Positions 34,857 to 42,276 of a stretch of 64,000 nt of DNA are shown here, piece after piece (the stretch's first letter is position 1; the number at the start of each line of letters is the position of its first letter). The translations under genes and the position numbers were made by a program. The stretch comes from Dechloromonas sp. (lineage in GTDB: Bacteria; Pseudomonadota; Gammaproteobacteria; Burkholderiales; Rhodocyclaceae), in contig JAABQV010000006.1 of NCBI GenBank assembly GCA_011391255.1, positions 109,044 to 173,043 on the forward strand, written 5' to 3'. The notes below the pieces were generated by a model. The model did not search any database, had not been told where the DNA came from, and saw nothing but the letters and a program-made list of their open reading frames with translations.

Positions 34857-35639
34857 ATGAATCAACTAACTATTGCCGGCACCACCTATCCTTCACGCTT
34901 ACTGGTCGGCACCGGCAAGTACAAGGATTTCGCCGAAACCCGTGCGGCGATTGATGCCTCCGGCTCGGCCATCGTCACGGTGGCGATCCGCCGCATGAAC
35001 ATCGGCCAGGATGCCAGCCAGCCCAATCTGCTGGAAGCCCTGCCGCCCTCGCAATTCACCATCCTGCCCAACACCGCCGGCTGTTACAACGCCGACGATG
35101 CGGTACGCACCCTGCGCCTCGCGCGCGAACTGCTCGACGGCCATCCGCTGTGCAAGCTGGAAGTATTGGGCGACCCGACCTCGCTCTTCCCGAACATGCC
35201 GGAAACCCTGAAAGCCGCCGAAACGCTGGTCAAGGATGGCTTTCACGTCATGGTCTACTGCTCGGATGACCCGATCCAGGCCAAAATGCTCGAAGAAATC
35301 GGCTGTGTCGCGGTGATGCCGCTGGCTTCACTGATCGGTTCCGGGATGGGCATTTTGAATCCGTGGAACCTGCGCCTGATCATCGATAATGCCAAGGTGC
35401 CGGTGATTGTTGATGCCGGCGTCGGCACCGCCTCGGACGCGGCGATTGCAATGGAACTCGGCTGCGACGGCGTGCTGATGAATACCGCCATCGCCCACGC
35501 CAAAAACCCGGTTTTGATGGCCAGCGCCATGAAAAAAGGCGTCGAAGCCGGCCGCGAAGCGTATCTCGCCGGCCGCATGCCGCGCAAACTCTACTCGGCT
35601 GATCCCTCGTCACCGACTTCCGGATTGATTGGCTCGTGA
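34857..35639 (+). CDS. thiG: Thiazole synthase ThiG
   Basis: 260 residues, TIM barrel. Family motifs: [45 protein letters not shown], the active-site lysine region [14 protein letters not shown], and [29 protein letters not shown]. It condenses deoxyxylulose phosphate, dehydroglycine and ThiS-thiocarboxylate to the thiazole. The stop overlaps the downstream GTG start of trmB. Confidence 0.97.
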   Translation: MNQLTIAGTTYPSRLLVGTGKYKDFAETRAAIDASGSAIVTVAIRRMNIGQDASQPNLLEALPPSQFTILPNTAGCYNADDAVRTLRLARELLDGHPLCKLEVLGDPTSLFPNMPETLKAAETLVKDGFHVMVYCSDDPIQAKMLEEIGCVAVMPLASLIGSGMGILNPWNLRLIIDNAKVPVIVDAGVGTASDAAIAMELGCDGVLMNTAIAHAKNPVLMASAMKKGVEAGREAYLAGRMPRKLYSADPSSPTSGLIGS

Positions 35640-36364
35640 GTCTTCCCGGCAGCCCCCTCTCCCCGGCCCTCTCCCCCGAGGGGGGCGAGGGAGTAGTGGA
35701 TCACGGCCACATCAAAAGCTACGTGCGGCGTGCCGGTCGCATGTCGACGGCCCAGGAAAAGTACTATGCCGAAATGATGCCGAAAATCGGCATCCCCTAT
35801 AACGCGCAGCAAATTGACCTGCTTGCGGTCTACGGCCGGAATGCCCCGAAAATTCTTGAAATCGGCACCGGCATGGGCGAAACCACAGCCAACATCGCCG
35901 ACGCCCGCCGCGACAATGACTATCTGGGTGTCGAGGTGCACGTTCCCGGCATTGGCGCCCTGTGCAAACAGATCGCCGAGCGCGAGCTAAGTAACCTGCG
36001 GATTTGCGCGCATGATGCGGTTGAGGTGGTGCGCGACATGCTGCCGGAAGCTTCGCTTGATGGTGTTCATGTCTTTTTCCCCGACCCCTGGCACAAGGCA
36101 CGCCACAACAAACGCCGGCTAATCCAGCCGCCGTTTGTCAAACTACTTGCTTCACGCTTGAAGCCTGGCGGTTATTTCCATTGCGCGACTGACTGGGAAG
36201 ACTACGCCCAGCAAATGCTGGAAGTGCTCTCCGGCGAGGCGACATTAACCAATACCGCCGAAGGCTTCGCGCCGCGCCCCGATTACCGCCCGCTGACCAA
36301 ATTCGAGAATCGTGGTTTGCGTCTCGGTCACGGCGTTTGGGATCTTGTTTTTACCCGTCGCTGA
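35636..36364 (+). CDS. trmB: tRNA (guanine-N7-)-methyltransferase TrmB
   Basis: 242 residues if the GTG at 35636 is the start (GTGA overlap with thiG). The conserved protein begins at about residue 24 with [16 protein letters not shown], followed by SAM motif [12 protein letters not shown] and the catalytic [17 protein letters not shown]. It makes m7G46 in tRNAs. Residues 6-19 ([14 protein letters not shown]) are encoded by a GC-rich palindromic repeat (35652-35692) and have no counterpart in the family. No in-frame ATG lies between the thiG stop and the core, so the repeat is apparently translated. Confidence 0.93.
   Translation: MSLPGSPLSPALSPEGGEGVVDHGHIKSYVRRAGRMSTAQEKYYAEMMPKIGIPYNAQQIDLLAVYGRNAPKILEIGTGMGETTANIADARRDNDYLGVEVHVPGIGALCKQIAERELSNLRICAHDAVEVVRDMLPEASLDGVHVFFPDPWHKARHNKRRLIQPPFVKLLASRLKPGGYFHCATDWEDYAQQMLEVLSGEATLTNTAEGFAPRPDYRPLTKFENRGLRLGHGVWDLVFTRR
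35652..35692. repeat. GC-rich palindromic repeat inside the 5' end of trmB
   Basis: A CCCTC/CCCCC-rich block folds back on GGGGGG/GAGGG (stem about 35668-35692). A related CCCTC/GAGGG-rich element lies between the HDOD gene and ssb at 58778-58825. Here the element falls between thiG and the conserved core of trmB and is read as [14 protein letters not shown]. Confidence 0.6.
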
Positions 36365-36436
36365 TTGCCGCAAACGATTCTGCCGGGCGTATGATTGATG
36401 TTAATTTCCGTAAAAAATAGTGGAGGCTATTTAATA

Positions 36437-37057
36437 ATGAAATATTCCAAAAACAGTGTTGGCTCGCATCTGATCCCGATTGCTTCGATTTTACTTGGGC
36501 TGTTTTCAATCCCCGCCAGCGCGGCTGATCGCAGCGGCAAGGAAGTCGTCGATACGGTTTGTGCCGCCTGCCATATCAGCGGCAAGGATGGCGCGCCCAA
36601 GCTCGGCGATCAGTCTGCCTGGTCGCAACGCGCTTCAAAAGGCCTCGACAAACTGACCAAGAACGCCATCGAAGGCGTGCGCAACATGCCGGCGCATGGA
36701 GGTCAGGCCGCATTGACCGACCTTGAAATGAGCCGCGCTGTCGGTTACATGGTGAGCGGCGGTAAAGCTGCCGATACCAACAAAGCTTACAGCTCACCCA
36801 AGACACGCAGCGGCGAACAGGTCGTCAAAGAGCGCTGCCAGGAGTGCCACGCGGATGGTAAGCAGGGTGCGCCAAAATTTGGCGACATGGAGGCCTGGAA
36901 GCCGCGCCTCAGAAACGGCGTCGATCCGCTGGTCAAATCCGCCATCGGCGGCCATAACGGCATGCCGGCACGCGGCGGCCTGGCCAACCTGAGCGACGCC
37001 GAGATGAAGTCAGCCGTCGAATACATGGTCGGTCTGACCGGCGGCGCCAAGAAGTAA
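36437..37057 (+). CDS. Diheme c-type cytochrome (tandem cytochrome c5-like domains)
   Basis: 206 residues from ATG 36437 (GGAGG upstream), signal peptide ending SIPASAAD. Two similar class I domains of about 85 residues: VDTVCAACHISGKDGAPKLGD ... MPAHGG and KERCQECHADGKQGAPKFGD ... MPARGG. Each has a CXXCH site and a distal methionine in NMPA/GMPA as likely sixth ligand. Soluble periplasmic electron carrier. Stands alone, with a terminator directly after it. Confidence 0.9.
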   Translation: MKYSKNSVGSHLIPIASILLGLFSIPASAADRSGKEVVDTVCAACHISGKDGAPKLGDQSAWSQRASKGLDKLTKNAIEGVRNMPAHGGQAALTDLEMSRAVGYMVSGGKAADTNKAYSSPKTRSGEQVVKERCQECHADGKQGAPKFGDMEAWKPRLRNGVDPLVKSAIGGHNGMPARGGLANLSDAEMKSAVEYMVGLTGGAKK

Positions 37058-37098
37058 ATGTAGCAGGACGACATCGTTCTTCCGGCCAGCTTGACGAA

Positions 37099-37143
37099 CC
37101 TCGACCCATGTCCTCGTGAGATGGGTCGGGGTATTTCTTTTTA
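37099..37143 (+). terminator. Rho-independent terminator after the diheme cytochrome
   Basis: Stem CGACCCAT (37102-37109) / ATGGGTCG (37121-37128), extended by two further base pairs and a G-T pair, followed by a T-rich run (GTATTTCTTTTT). Located 42 bp after the cytochrome stop. Confidence 0.8.
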
Positions 37144-37185
37144 TGCCATCCAAACATGGCGCTTTCAGATCCGGATTGTTTCAAT

Positions 37186-38103
37186 ATGTGGTTCAAGAAT
37201 CTCCAGCTTTACCGTCTGCCAACGCCATGGTCTATCGAACTGGCGAAATTTGAAGAACTCCTCGAACGCGGCCCCTTCGTCAAATGCCCGAGCAACCAGC
37301 CGATGTCACGTGGCTGGACTTCCCCGCGCCAGGACGGCGCACTGGTTTTCTCGCTCGGTGGCCAATGGCTGATCGCGCTGGCTGTCGAACAGCGCCTGCT
37401 GCCCTCCTCGGTGGTCAATGAAGAGGTCAAGGAACGCGCGGTGTTAGTCACCGAACAGCAGGGTTACGCACCCGGCCGCAAGCAATTGAAGGAAATGCGC
37501 GAACGCATCACCGAAGAACTGATGCCGCGCGCCTTTACCCGCCGCCGCAATACCTTCGTCTGGATCGACCCGCAAAACGGCTGGTTCTGTGTCGATGCAT
37601 CAAGCCCCGGCAAGGCCGAAGAAGTCATCGAACACCTGCGCCATTGCCTCGACGATTTCCCGCTGACCATGCTCCATACCCAGCTCTCGCCGGTCTCGGC
37701 GATGGCTGACTGGCTGGCTGGCGGCGATGCGCCGGCCGGGTTCACCATCGACCGCGATTGTGAGCTGAAAGCCATCGACGATGAAAAATCAGCAGTGCGT
37801 TACGTGCGTCACGCCCTCGACGGCGACGATATCGAAGCGCAGATAAAGACCCACCTCGCCGCCGGCAAGCTGCCAACCAAGCTGGCATTGACCTGGGACG
37901 ACCGCATCTCCTTCATCCTCAGCGAAAAGCTGGAAATCAAGCGCCTCGCCTTCCTTGACCTGCTGAAAGAACAAGCCGAGAAAACCGCCGAACATGCCGA
38001 CGAGCAGTTTGATGCCGACTTTGCGCTGATGTCCGGCGAGCTCGCCCGCTTCCTGCCGCAACTCGTTGCAGCACTCGGCGGCGAAGTCGTCGAGGGCCAA
38101 TGA
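37186..38103 (+). CDS. rdgC: Recombination-associated protein RdgC
   Basis: 305 residues from ATG 37186 (MWFKNLQLYRL, the typical start); an upstream ATG at 37156 lies too close to the terminator and adds no family sequence. Conserved blocks SRGWTSPRQDGALVFSLGGQWL, LMPRAFTRRRNTFVWIDPQNGW and PTKLALTWDDRISFILSE are RdgC-like. RdgC forms a ring dimer on DNA and restrains RecA. First gene of an rdgC-ychJ-yheS run with 4-bp overlaps. Confidence 0.95.
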   Translation: MWFKNLQLYRLPTPWSIELAKFEELLERGPFVKCPSNQPMSRGWTSPRQDGALVFSLGGQWLIALAVEQRLLPSSVVNEEVKERAVLVTEQQGYAPGRKQLKEMRERITEELMPRAFTRRRNTFVWIDPQNGWFCVDASSPGKAEEVIEHLRHCLDDFPLTMLHTQLSPVSAMADWLAGGDAPAGFTIDRDCELKAIDDEKSAVRYVRHALDGDDIEAQIKTHLAAGKLPTKLALTWDDRISFILSEKLEIKRLAFLDLLKEQAEKTAEHADEQFDADFALMSGELARFLPQLVAALGGEVVEGQ

Positions 38104-38507
38104 AGCCGGCTGAACACTGCCCTTGCGGCTCGAATCGCGCTTACTCAGCCTGTTGCGGTCGACTGCATTTAGGCTCCGAAAATGCGTTGACCGCCGAAGC
38201 CCTGATGCGCTCGCGCTACTGCGCCTACGCCCTCGGCCTTGAACCCTATTTGCTCGCCACCTGGCACGCCTCAACGCGCCCGGCCGAACTCAATCTGGCG
38301 GCAGAGGGTGGCACCAAATGGCTGGGCCTCAATATCAAAAGCCATCAGCTGATTGACAGCACGCACGCCACCGTCGAATTCATCGCCCGCTACCGAATTG
38401 CCGGACGCGGCTACCGCCTCTACGAGATCAGCCGCTTCGTCTGCGAAGACGGCTGCTGGTTCTACGTCGATGGCGACATCAATCCTCAAGAAAAGAATCA
38501 CGAATGA
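38100..38507 (+). CDS. ychJ: YchJ family (UPF0225) SEC-C motif protein
   Basis: 135 residues. N-terminal SEC-C zinc motif CPCGSNRAYSACCGR, then a conserved domain with EALMRSRYCAYALG and the C-terminal YEISRFVCEDGCWFYVDGD. Function not established; the SEC-C motif binds zinc. Overlaps rdgC and yheS by 4 bp each (ATGA). Confidence 0.9.
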   Translation: MKPAEHCPCGSNRAYSACCGRLHLGSENALTAEALMRSRYCAYALGLEPYLLATWHASTRPAELNLAAEGGTKWLGLNIKSHQLIDSTHATVEFIARYRIAGRGYRLYEISRFVCEDGCWFYVDGDINPQEKNHE

Positions 38508-40183
38508 TCATCCTCAGAAACGTCACCCTGCGCCGTGGCACCAAGACCTTGCTCGACAAGACCTCGGTCACCATCAATCCCGGCGAAAAGGTTGGCCTGG
38601 TTGGCCGCAACGGCGCTGGCAAATCGACCCTCTTCGGGCTGATCAACGGCACGCTGCATGAGGATGGCGGCGACTTCTCGATGCCCAGCGCCTGGCGCAT
38701 GGGCCAGGTCGCGCAGGACATGCCGGAAACCGACCAATCGGCGACCGACTTCGTCATCGACGGCGACGTGACCCTGCTTGCCGCGCGCAACGAAGTGGTC
38801 GATGCCGAAGCCAGCGACGACGGCATGCGCATGGCCGAAGCCTACATGGCGCTGCACGATGCCGGCGATTACGATGCCGCGTCGCGCGCCCAGGCGCTGA
38901 TTCTCGGCCTCGGTTTCAGTGTCGCCCAGCTGGAAAACCCGGTGGACAGCTTCTCCGGCGGCTGGCGGATGCGCCTGCAACTGGCGCGCGCCCTGATGTG
39001 CCCGTCCGACATCCTGCTGCTCGACGAACCGACCAATCACCTGGACCTCGATGCTCTGGTCTGGCTCGAAGCCTGGCTCAAGCGCTATCAGGGCACGCTG
39101 GTCATGATCAGCCACGACCGCGAATTCCTTGATGCCATCACGCAAGTGACGGTGCACATCGACAACGCCAGGCTGGTTCGCTACGGCGGCAATTACAGCA
39201 AGTTCGAGGACATTCGCGCCGAACAGATGCTGCTGCAACAGGCGACGGTAGCCAAACAAGCCGAGAAAATCGCCCATCTGCAATCCTTCATCGCCCGCTT
39301 CAAGGCCAAGGCGAGCAAGGCCAAGCAGGCGCAGAGCCGGGTCAAGGCACTCGATCGCATGGAAAAGATCGCGCCGGTGCTAGCCGATGCCGAATTCACC
39401 TTCGAATTCAAGGAGCCGGTCAACCTGCCCAACCCGATGCTCTCGCTGGTCAACGCCAGTGTCGGCTACCCGCCACCGGAAGACGCGCCGGCTGGCACGC
39501 CGCCCACCGTCATCGTCAGCGGCATCAACCGCTCGGTGATGGCTGGGCAACGGATTGGTATTCTTGGTGCCAACGGTCAGGGCAAATCAACCCTGGTCAA
39601 AACCATCGCCCGCGATCTCGGCATCGTTGCCGGCGAAGTCACCGAAGGCAAGGGCCTCAGCATCGGCTACTTCGCGCAGCAGGAACTCGACGTGCTGCGC
39701 CCGCAGGACAACCCGCTCGAACACATGGTCCGCCTCGCCAAGGAAGCCATCGCCGCCGGGCGCAGCAATGTCCCAGGCCGCGAGCAGGAGCTACGCAACT
39801 TCCTCGGCACCTTCAATTTCGGTGGCGAAATGGTCAAGCAGGCTGTCGGCACCATGAGCGGTGGGGAAAAAGCTCGACTGGTGTTGTGCATGATCGTCTG
39901 GCAACGCCCCAACCTGCTGCTCCTTGACGAGCCGACCAATCACCTTGATCTATCGACGCGTGAAGCGCTCGGCATGGCGCTCAACGAATTTGAAGGCACA
40001 GTGATGCTGGTCAGCCACGACCGCGCCTTGCTGCGTGCCGTGTGCGACGAATTCTGGCTGGTCTCCAAAGGCGGCATCGAGCCGTTCGAGGGTGATCTGG
40101 AGGATTACCAGCGCTATTTGCTGGATGAGGCGAAGCGGGTGCGGGAAGAAGCGGCGGCGGCACACAAGCTGCGCGGCACCTGA
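38504..40183 (+). CDS. yheS: ABC-F family ATPase, YheS type
   Basis: 559 residues. Two ABC cassettes: Walker A VGRNGAGKST with signature FSGGWRMRLQLARAL and Walker B ILLLDEPTNHLDLDAL; second Walker A LGANGQGKST, signature MSGGEKARLVL and Walker B LLLLDEPTNHLDL. The linker (about residues 235-310) is charged and coiled (FKAKASKAKQAQSR). No membrane segments; ABC-F proteins act on the ribosome E site. The N-terminal part matches the recalled E. coli YheS closely, but the C-terminal extension is shorter than in E. coli. A terminator follows. Confidence 0.93.
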   Translation: MIILRNVTLRRGTKTLLDKTSVTINPGEKVGLVGRNGAGKSTLFGLINGTLHEDGGDFSMPSAWRMGQVAQDMPETDQSATDFVIDGDVTLLAARNEVVDAEASDDGMRMAEAYMALHDAGDYDAASRAQALILGLGFSVAQLENPVDSFSGGWRMRLQLARALMCPSDILLLDEPTNHLDLDALVWLEAWLKRYQGTLVMISHDREFLDAITQVTVHIDNARLVRYGGNYSKFEDIRAEQMLLQQATVAKQAEKIAHLQSFIARFKAKASKAKQAQSRVKALDRMEKIAPVLADAEFTFEFKEPVNLPNPMLSLVNASVGYPPPEDAPAGTPPTVIVSGINRSVMAGQRIGILGANGQGKSTLVKTIARDLGIVAGEVTEGKGLSIGYFAQQELDVLRPQDNPLEHMVRLAKEAIAAGRSNVPGREQELRNFLGTFNFGGEMVKQAVGTMSGGEKARLVLCMIVWQRPNLLLLDEPTNHLDLSTREALGMALNEFEGTVMLVSHDRALLRAVCDEFWLVSKGGIEPFEGDLEDYQRYLLDEAKRVREEAAAAHKLRGT

Positions 40184-40212
40184 GCCAGGGAAAGCAAGCC
40201 CGGCAGAATTAG

Positions 40213-40245
40213 AAGGCGGAATCTGAACAGATTTCCGCCTTTTTA
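40213..40245 (+). terminator. Terminator of the rdgC-ychJ-yheS operon
   Basis: Stem AAGGCGGA (40213-40220) / TCCGCCTT (40234-40241) with further internal pairing, followed by TTTTT, 30 bp after the yheS stop. Confidence 0.85.
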
Positions 40246-40353
40246 ATGGGCGCTACTTGAAATCTCGAATGAGTACTCGGTGCCCTAAGCGGGCAGCCGA
40301 TAATTTTTCAGCAATGGTAGCCTCAGACTGCAAGGAGCCATTCAATCAAGAAT

Positions 40354-40380
40354 GAAAAACGGGAGCCGCAGCTCCCGTTC
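40354..40380 (-). terminator. Terminator of the PEP-CTERM gene
   Basis: Stem AACGGGAGC / GCTCCCGTT (40358-40366 and 40371-40379) with a 4-nt loop; on the minus strand it is followed by TTTTT. It sits 24 bp downstream of the PEP-CTERM stop. Confidence 0.85.
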
Positions 40381-40402
40381 TGTTGTGATGCTGTAGTACA
40401 GA

Positions 40403-41050
40403 TCAGGCGGCCTTTCGTCTTTTCGAGACCATCGTGAAGCCAAACAAAGCAGAACCAAACAACCAGACCGCGGCAGGCAACGGCACCGCACTCACATAAG
40501 AATCTGAATTCCCTCTCTGGCCAATGGCTTGCACATGGAGTCCAATTCTGAAGGTGTTATTGTTGAGCGCTGCAATCAGGCCGTTGAAATTATTCCCGGA
40601 GGCAAAACTCCCAAGGAACGTAACCCACTCATTACTACTATTGACACCATTAGACACGACAGGAGCATTCGAGTCTCCAGAGTAATCTGCATTGAAGCCA
40701 ATTCCGTTTCCGGAAGGCAAATTATGCGGTCTAGCAGAGTTGTCAAACAAAACGCCAGAAGATGCCGAAGAAAACACGATATCGGTAAATAAAGCCGATC
40801 CGGGTGAATTGATGTCGTCAAAGTAGATATCGGCTATCGAAGAGCTGATCCCTACATTGTTGCGAAATGTGAAAGACGCTTGATTCCCGACTGCCAAGAC
40901 TTCCACTGACAATTGGCCAGATAGGTTGCTGTTCCCGTTGTTCGTGATGTTCGTGAACCCGTAGGTCGACGCAGATGCGCTTTGCATAGCCAGCGTGTAG
41001 ATGGTTGCTGCAGCGAGCAGCAGAAACTTAATAGTCTGTATGGCTTTCAT
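40403..41050 (-). CDS. Exported PEP-CTERM sorting-domain protein
   Basis: 215 residues. Signal peptide (FLLLAAATIYTLAMQSASA), a Ser/Asn/Gly-rich beta-type middle with no cysteines, and a C-terminal sorting tail VPLPAAVWLFGSALFGFTM followed by KRRKAA: motif, helix, basic end. Such proteins are recognised by exosortase and linked to exopolysaccharide or biofilm matrix. It has its own terminator and no exosortase gene nearby. The carried domain is not recognised; the overall composition resembles secreted 'THxN-type' or flocculation-associated PEP-CTERM proteins only loosely. Confidence 0.88.
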   Translation of the reverse strand: MKAIQTIKFLLLAAATIYTLAMQSASASTYGFTNITNNGNSNLSGQLSVEVLAVGNQASFTFRNNVGISSSIADIYFDDINSPGSALFTDIVFSSASSGVLFDNSARPHNLPSGNGIGFNADYSGDSNAPVVSNGVNSSNEWVTFLGSFASGNNFNGLIAALNNNTFRIGLHVQAIGQRGNSDSYVSAVPLPAAVWLFGSALFGFTMVSKRRKAA

Positions 41051-41328
41051 TGTTTACCTCCTAGATATTGAGTCATACTAGTAAAGTGCACAATTTCCTT
41101 CAATAGTCCGTTCGACTAAAGCCGGAAGCAATAGGAACTGCCACACTTGGCGTGGCTCCCTCAGTTAATTTCTATAGGTACTTCGCGGTCAGACGAACGT
41201 CCACTACGCTGCATTGCCGACATTGACCTGAAAACAGTGACTGTCTCTTGTTGGCCGGGAGTACGCATTTGCATGGCGCACCGAAAGCCAGTCTCGCTTA
41301 CCCCTATGCTTAATCGGATTTACCCAAT

Positions 41329-42189
41329 TCACCCAACATAAGCACTAACCCTCACCGCCACGTTCAATATCGGGCTCAGATTGGGGGGCCCCAGATAACT
41401 TCCGGCAACCGGCGGTACGGCTTCCGGGTGGCGGGCGACGGCTGTTGCGATATGCCGGTTGCCGGTGACTTCGCCGCTGGTCGGGTCGAATCCTTTCCAG
41501 CCGGCGCCGGGCAGGTAAACCTCCGCCCAGGCATGGGTTGATCCGCTGCTGCCATCATTGAGCGTGGTGTTGAGGTAGCCGCTAACAAAACGACTGGCGA
41601 GACCGAGGTGGCGGCAGGCTTCGATGAACAGTGCGGCAAAATCGCGGCATGAACCGCTTTTGCTGGCGAGCGTGAAGGCCGGGGTCTGGACGCCGGGCTC
41701 TTCGCGCATTTGATAGCAAAACTGGCTGGTGATCGCGCGATTCATCTGATCGAGCAAGGTAAAAGTCTGGATCGGCCTGATGATTCCCAGGCTAGCGAGC
41801 CAGTCCTGCACTGGCAATTGATCGGCGGGATAAACCGCTTGCCGGAAAGGCGCCAGTTCAGCCTGCTCCTCATTTTCATAGGCAAATGGGTGGTTGACCG
41901 CATAATCGTCGATCAGAAAATCAAACGGATTGTCGTCGTAATGCTGAATCACCACATTGCTGGTAATCAGCAGGCGCTCAGTCATTTCACTGAAACGCAC
42001 GACAGCGACCGAGTTGTCGAGCACATCGCGTTTCCATTGCACGACATGCGCAGGAAAAATATCGATGACGGAGGACTCGATCCTGATCTGGTGACTCTCC
42101 CTCGGGTGCAACAGTAGCCGATGCGGCTGCAGGGACACCGGCGCCGCAAACCGGTACTCGGTGACATGGCTGATATTGAGACGCTGCAT
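41329..42189 (-). CDS. Transglutaminase-like cysteine peptidase family protein
   Basis: 286 residues. N-terminal beta domain starting RLNISHVTEYRFAAPVSLQPHRLLLHPRE, typical of bacterial transglutaminase-like proteins, then the catalytic triad: Cys in KSGSCRDFAALFIEACR, His in GSTHAWAEVYLPGAGWKG and Asp in FDPTSGEVTGNRHI. Related genes often accompany circularly permuted ATP-grasp/alpha-E proteins, but none is seen here. The substrate is unknown. No signal peptide. It lies 87 bp downstream of the GGDEF-EAL gene on the same strand. Confidence 0.88.
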   Translation of the reverse strand: MQRLNISHVTEYRFAAPVSLQPHRLLLHPRESHQIRIESSVIDIFPAHVVQWKRDVLDNSVAVVRFSEMTERLLITSNVVIQHYDDNPFDFLIDDYAVNHPFAYENEEQAELAPFRQAVYPADQLPVQDWLASLGIIRPIQTFTLLDQMNRAITSQFCYQMREEPGVQTPAFTLASKSGSCRDFAALFIEACRHLGLASRFVSGYLNTTLNDGSSGSTHAWAEVYLPGAGWKGFDPTSGEVTGNRHIATAVARHPEAVPPVAGSYLGPPNLSPILNVAVRVSAYVG

Positions 42190-42276
42190 GGGGTTGTCTT
42201 TCCGTTATCTCCCGGCCAGGTTCGGCACCGGGGACTAATTGTAGCGAACGTACACTTCTGGCGCCTGATCAACAAC

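Noticed and set aside
41051-41328. Possible small gene between the PEP-CTERM and transglutaminase genes
   Set aside because: The longest frame (64 codons, plus strand) lacks a ribosome site and any family pattern. The stretch probably holds the PEP-CTERM promoter only.
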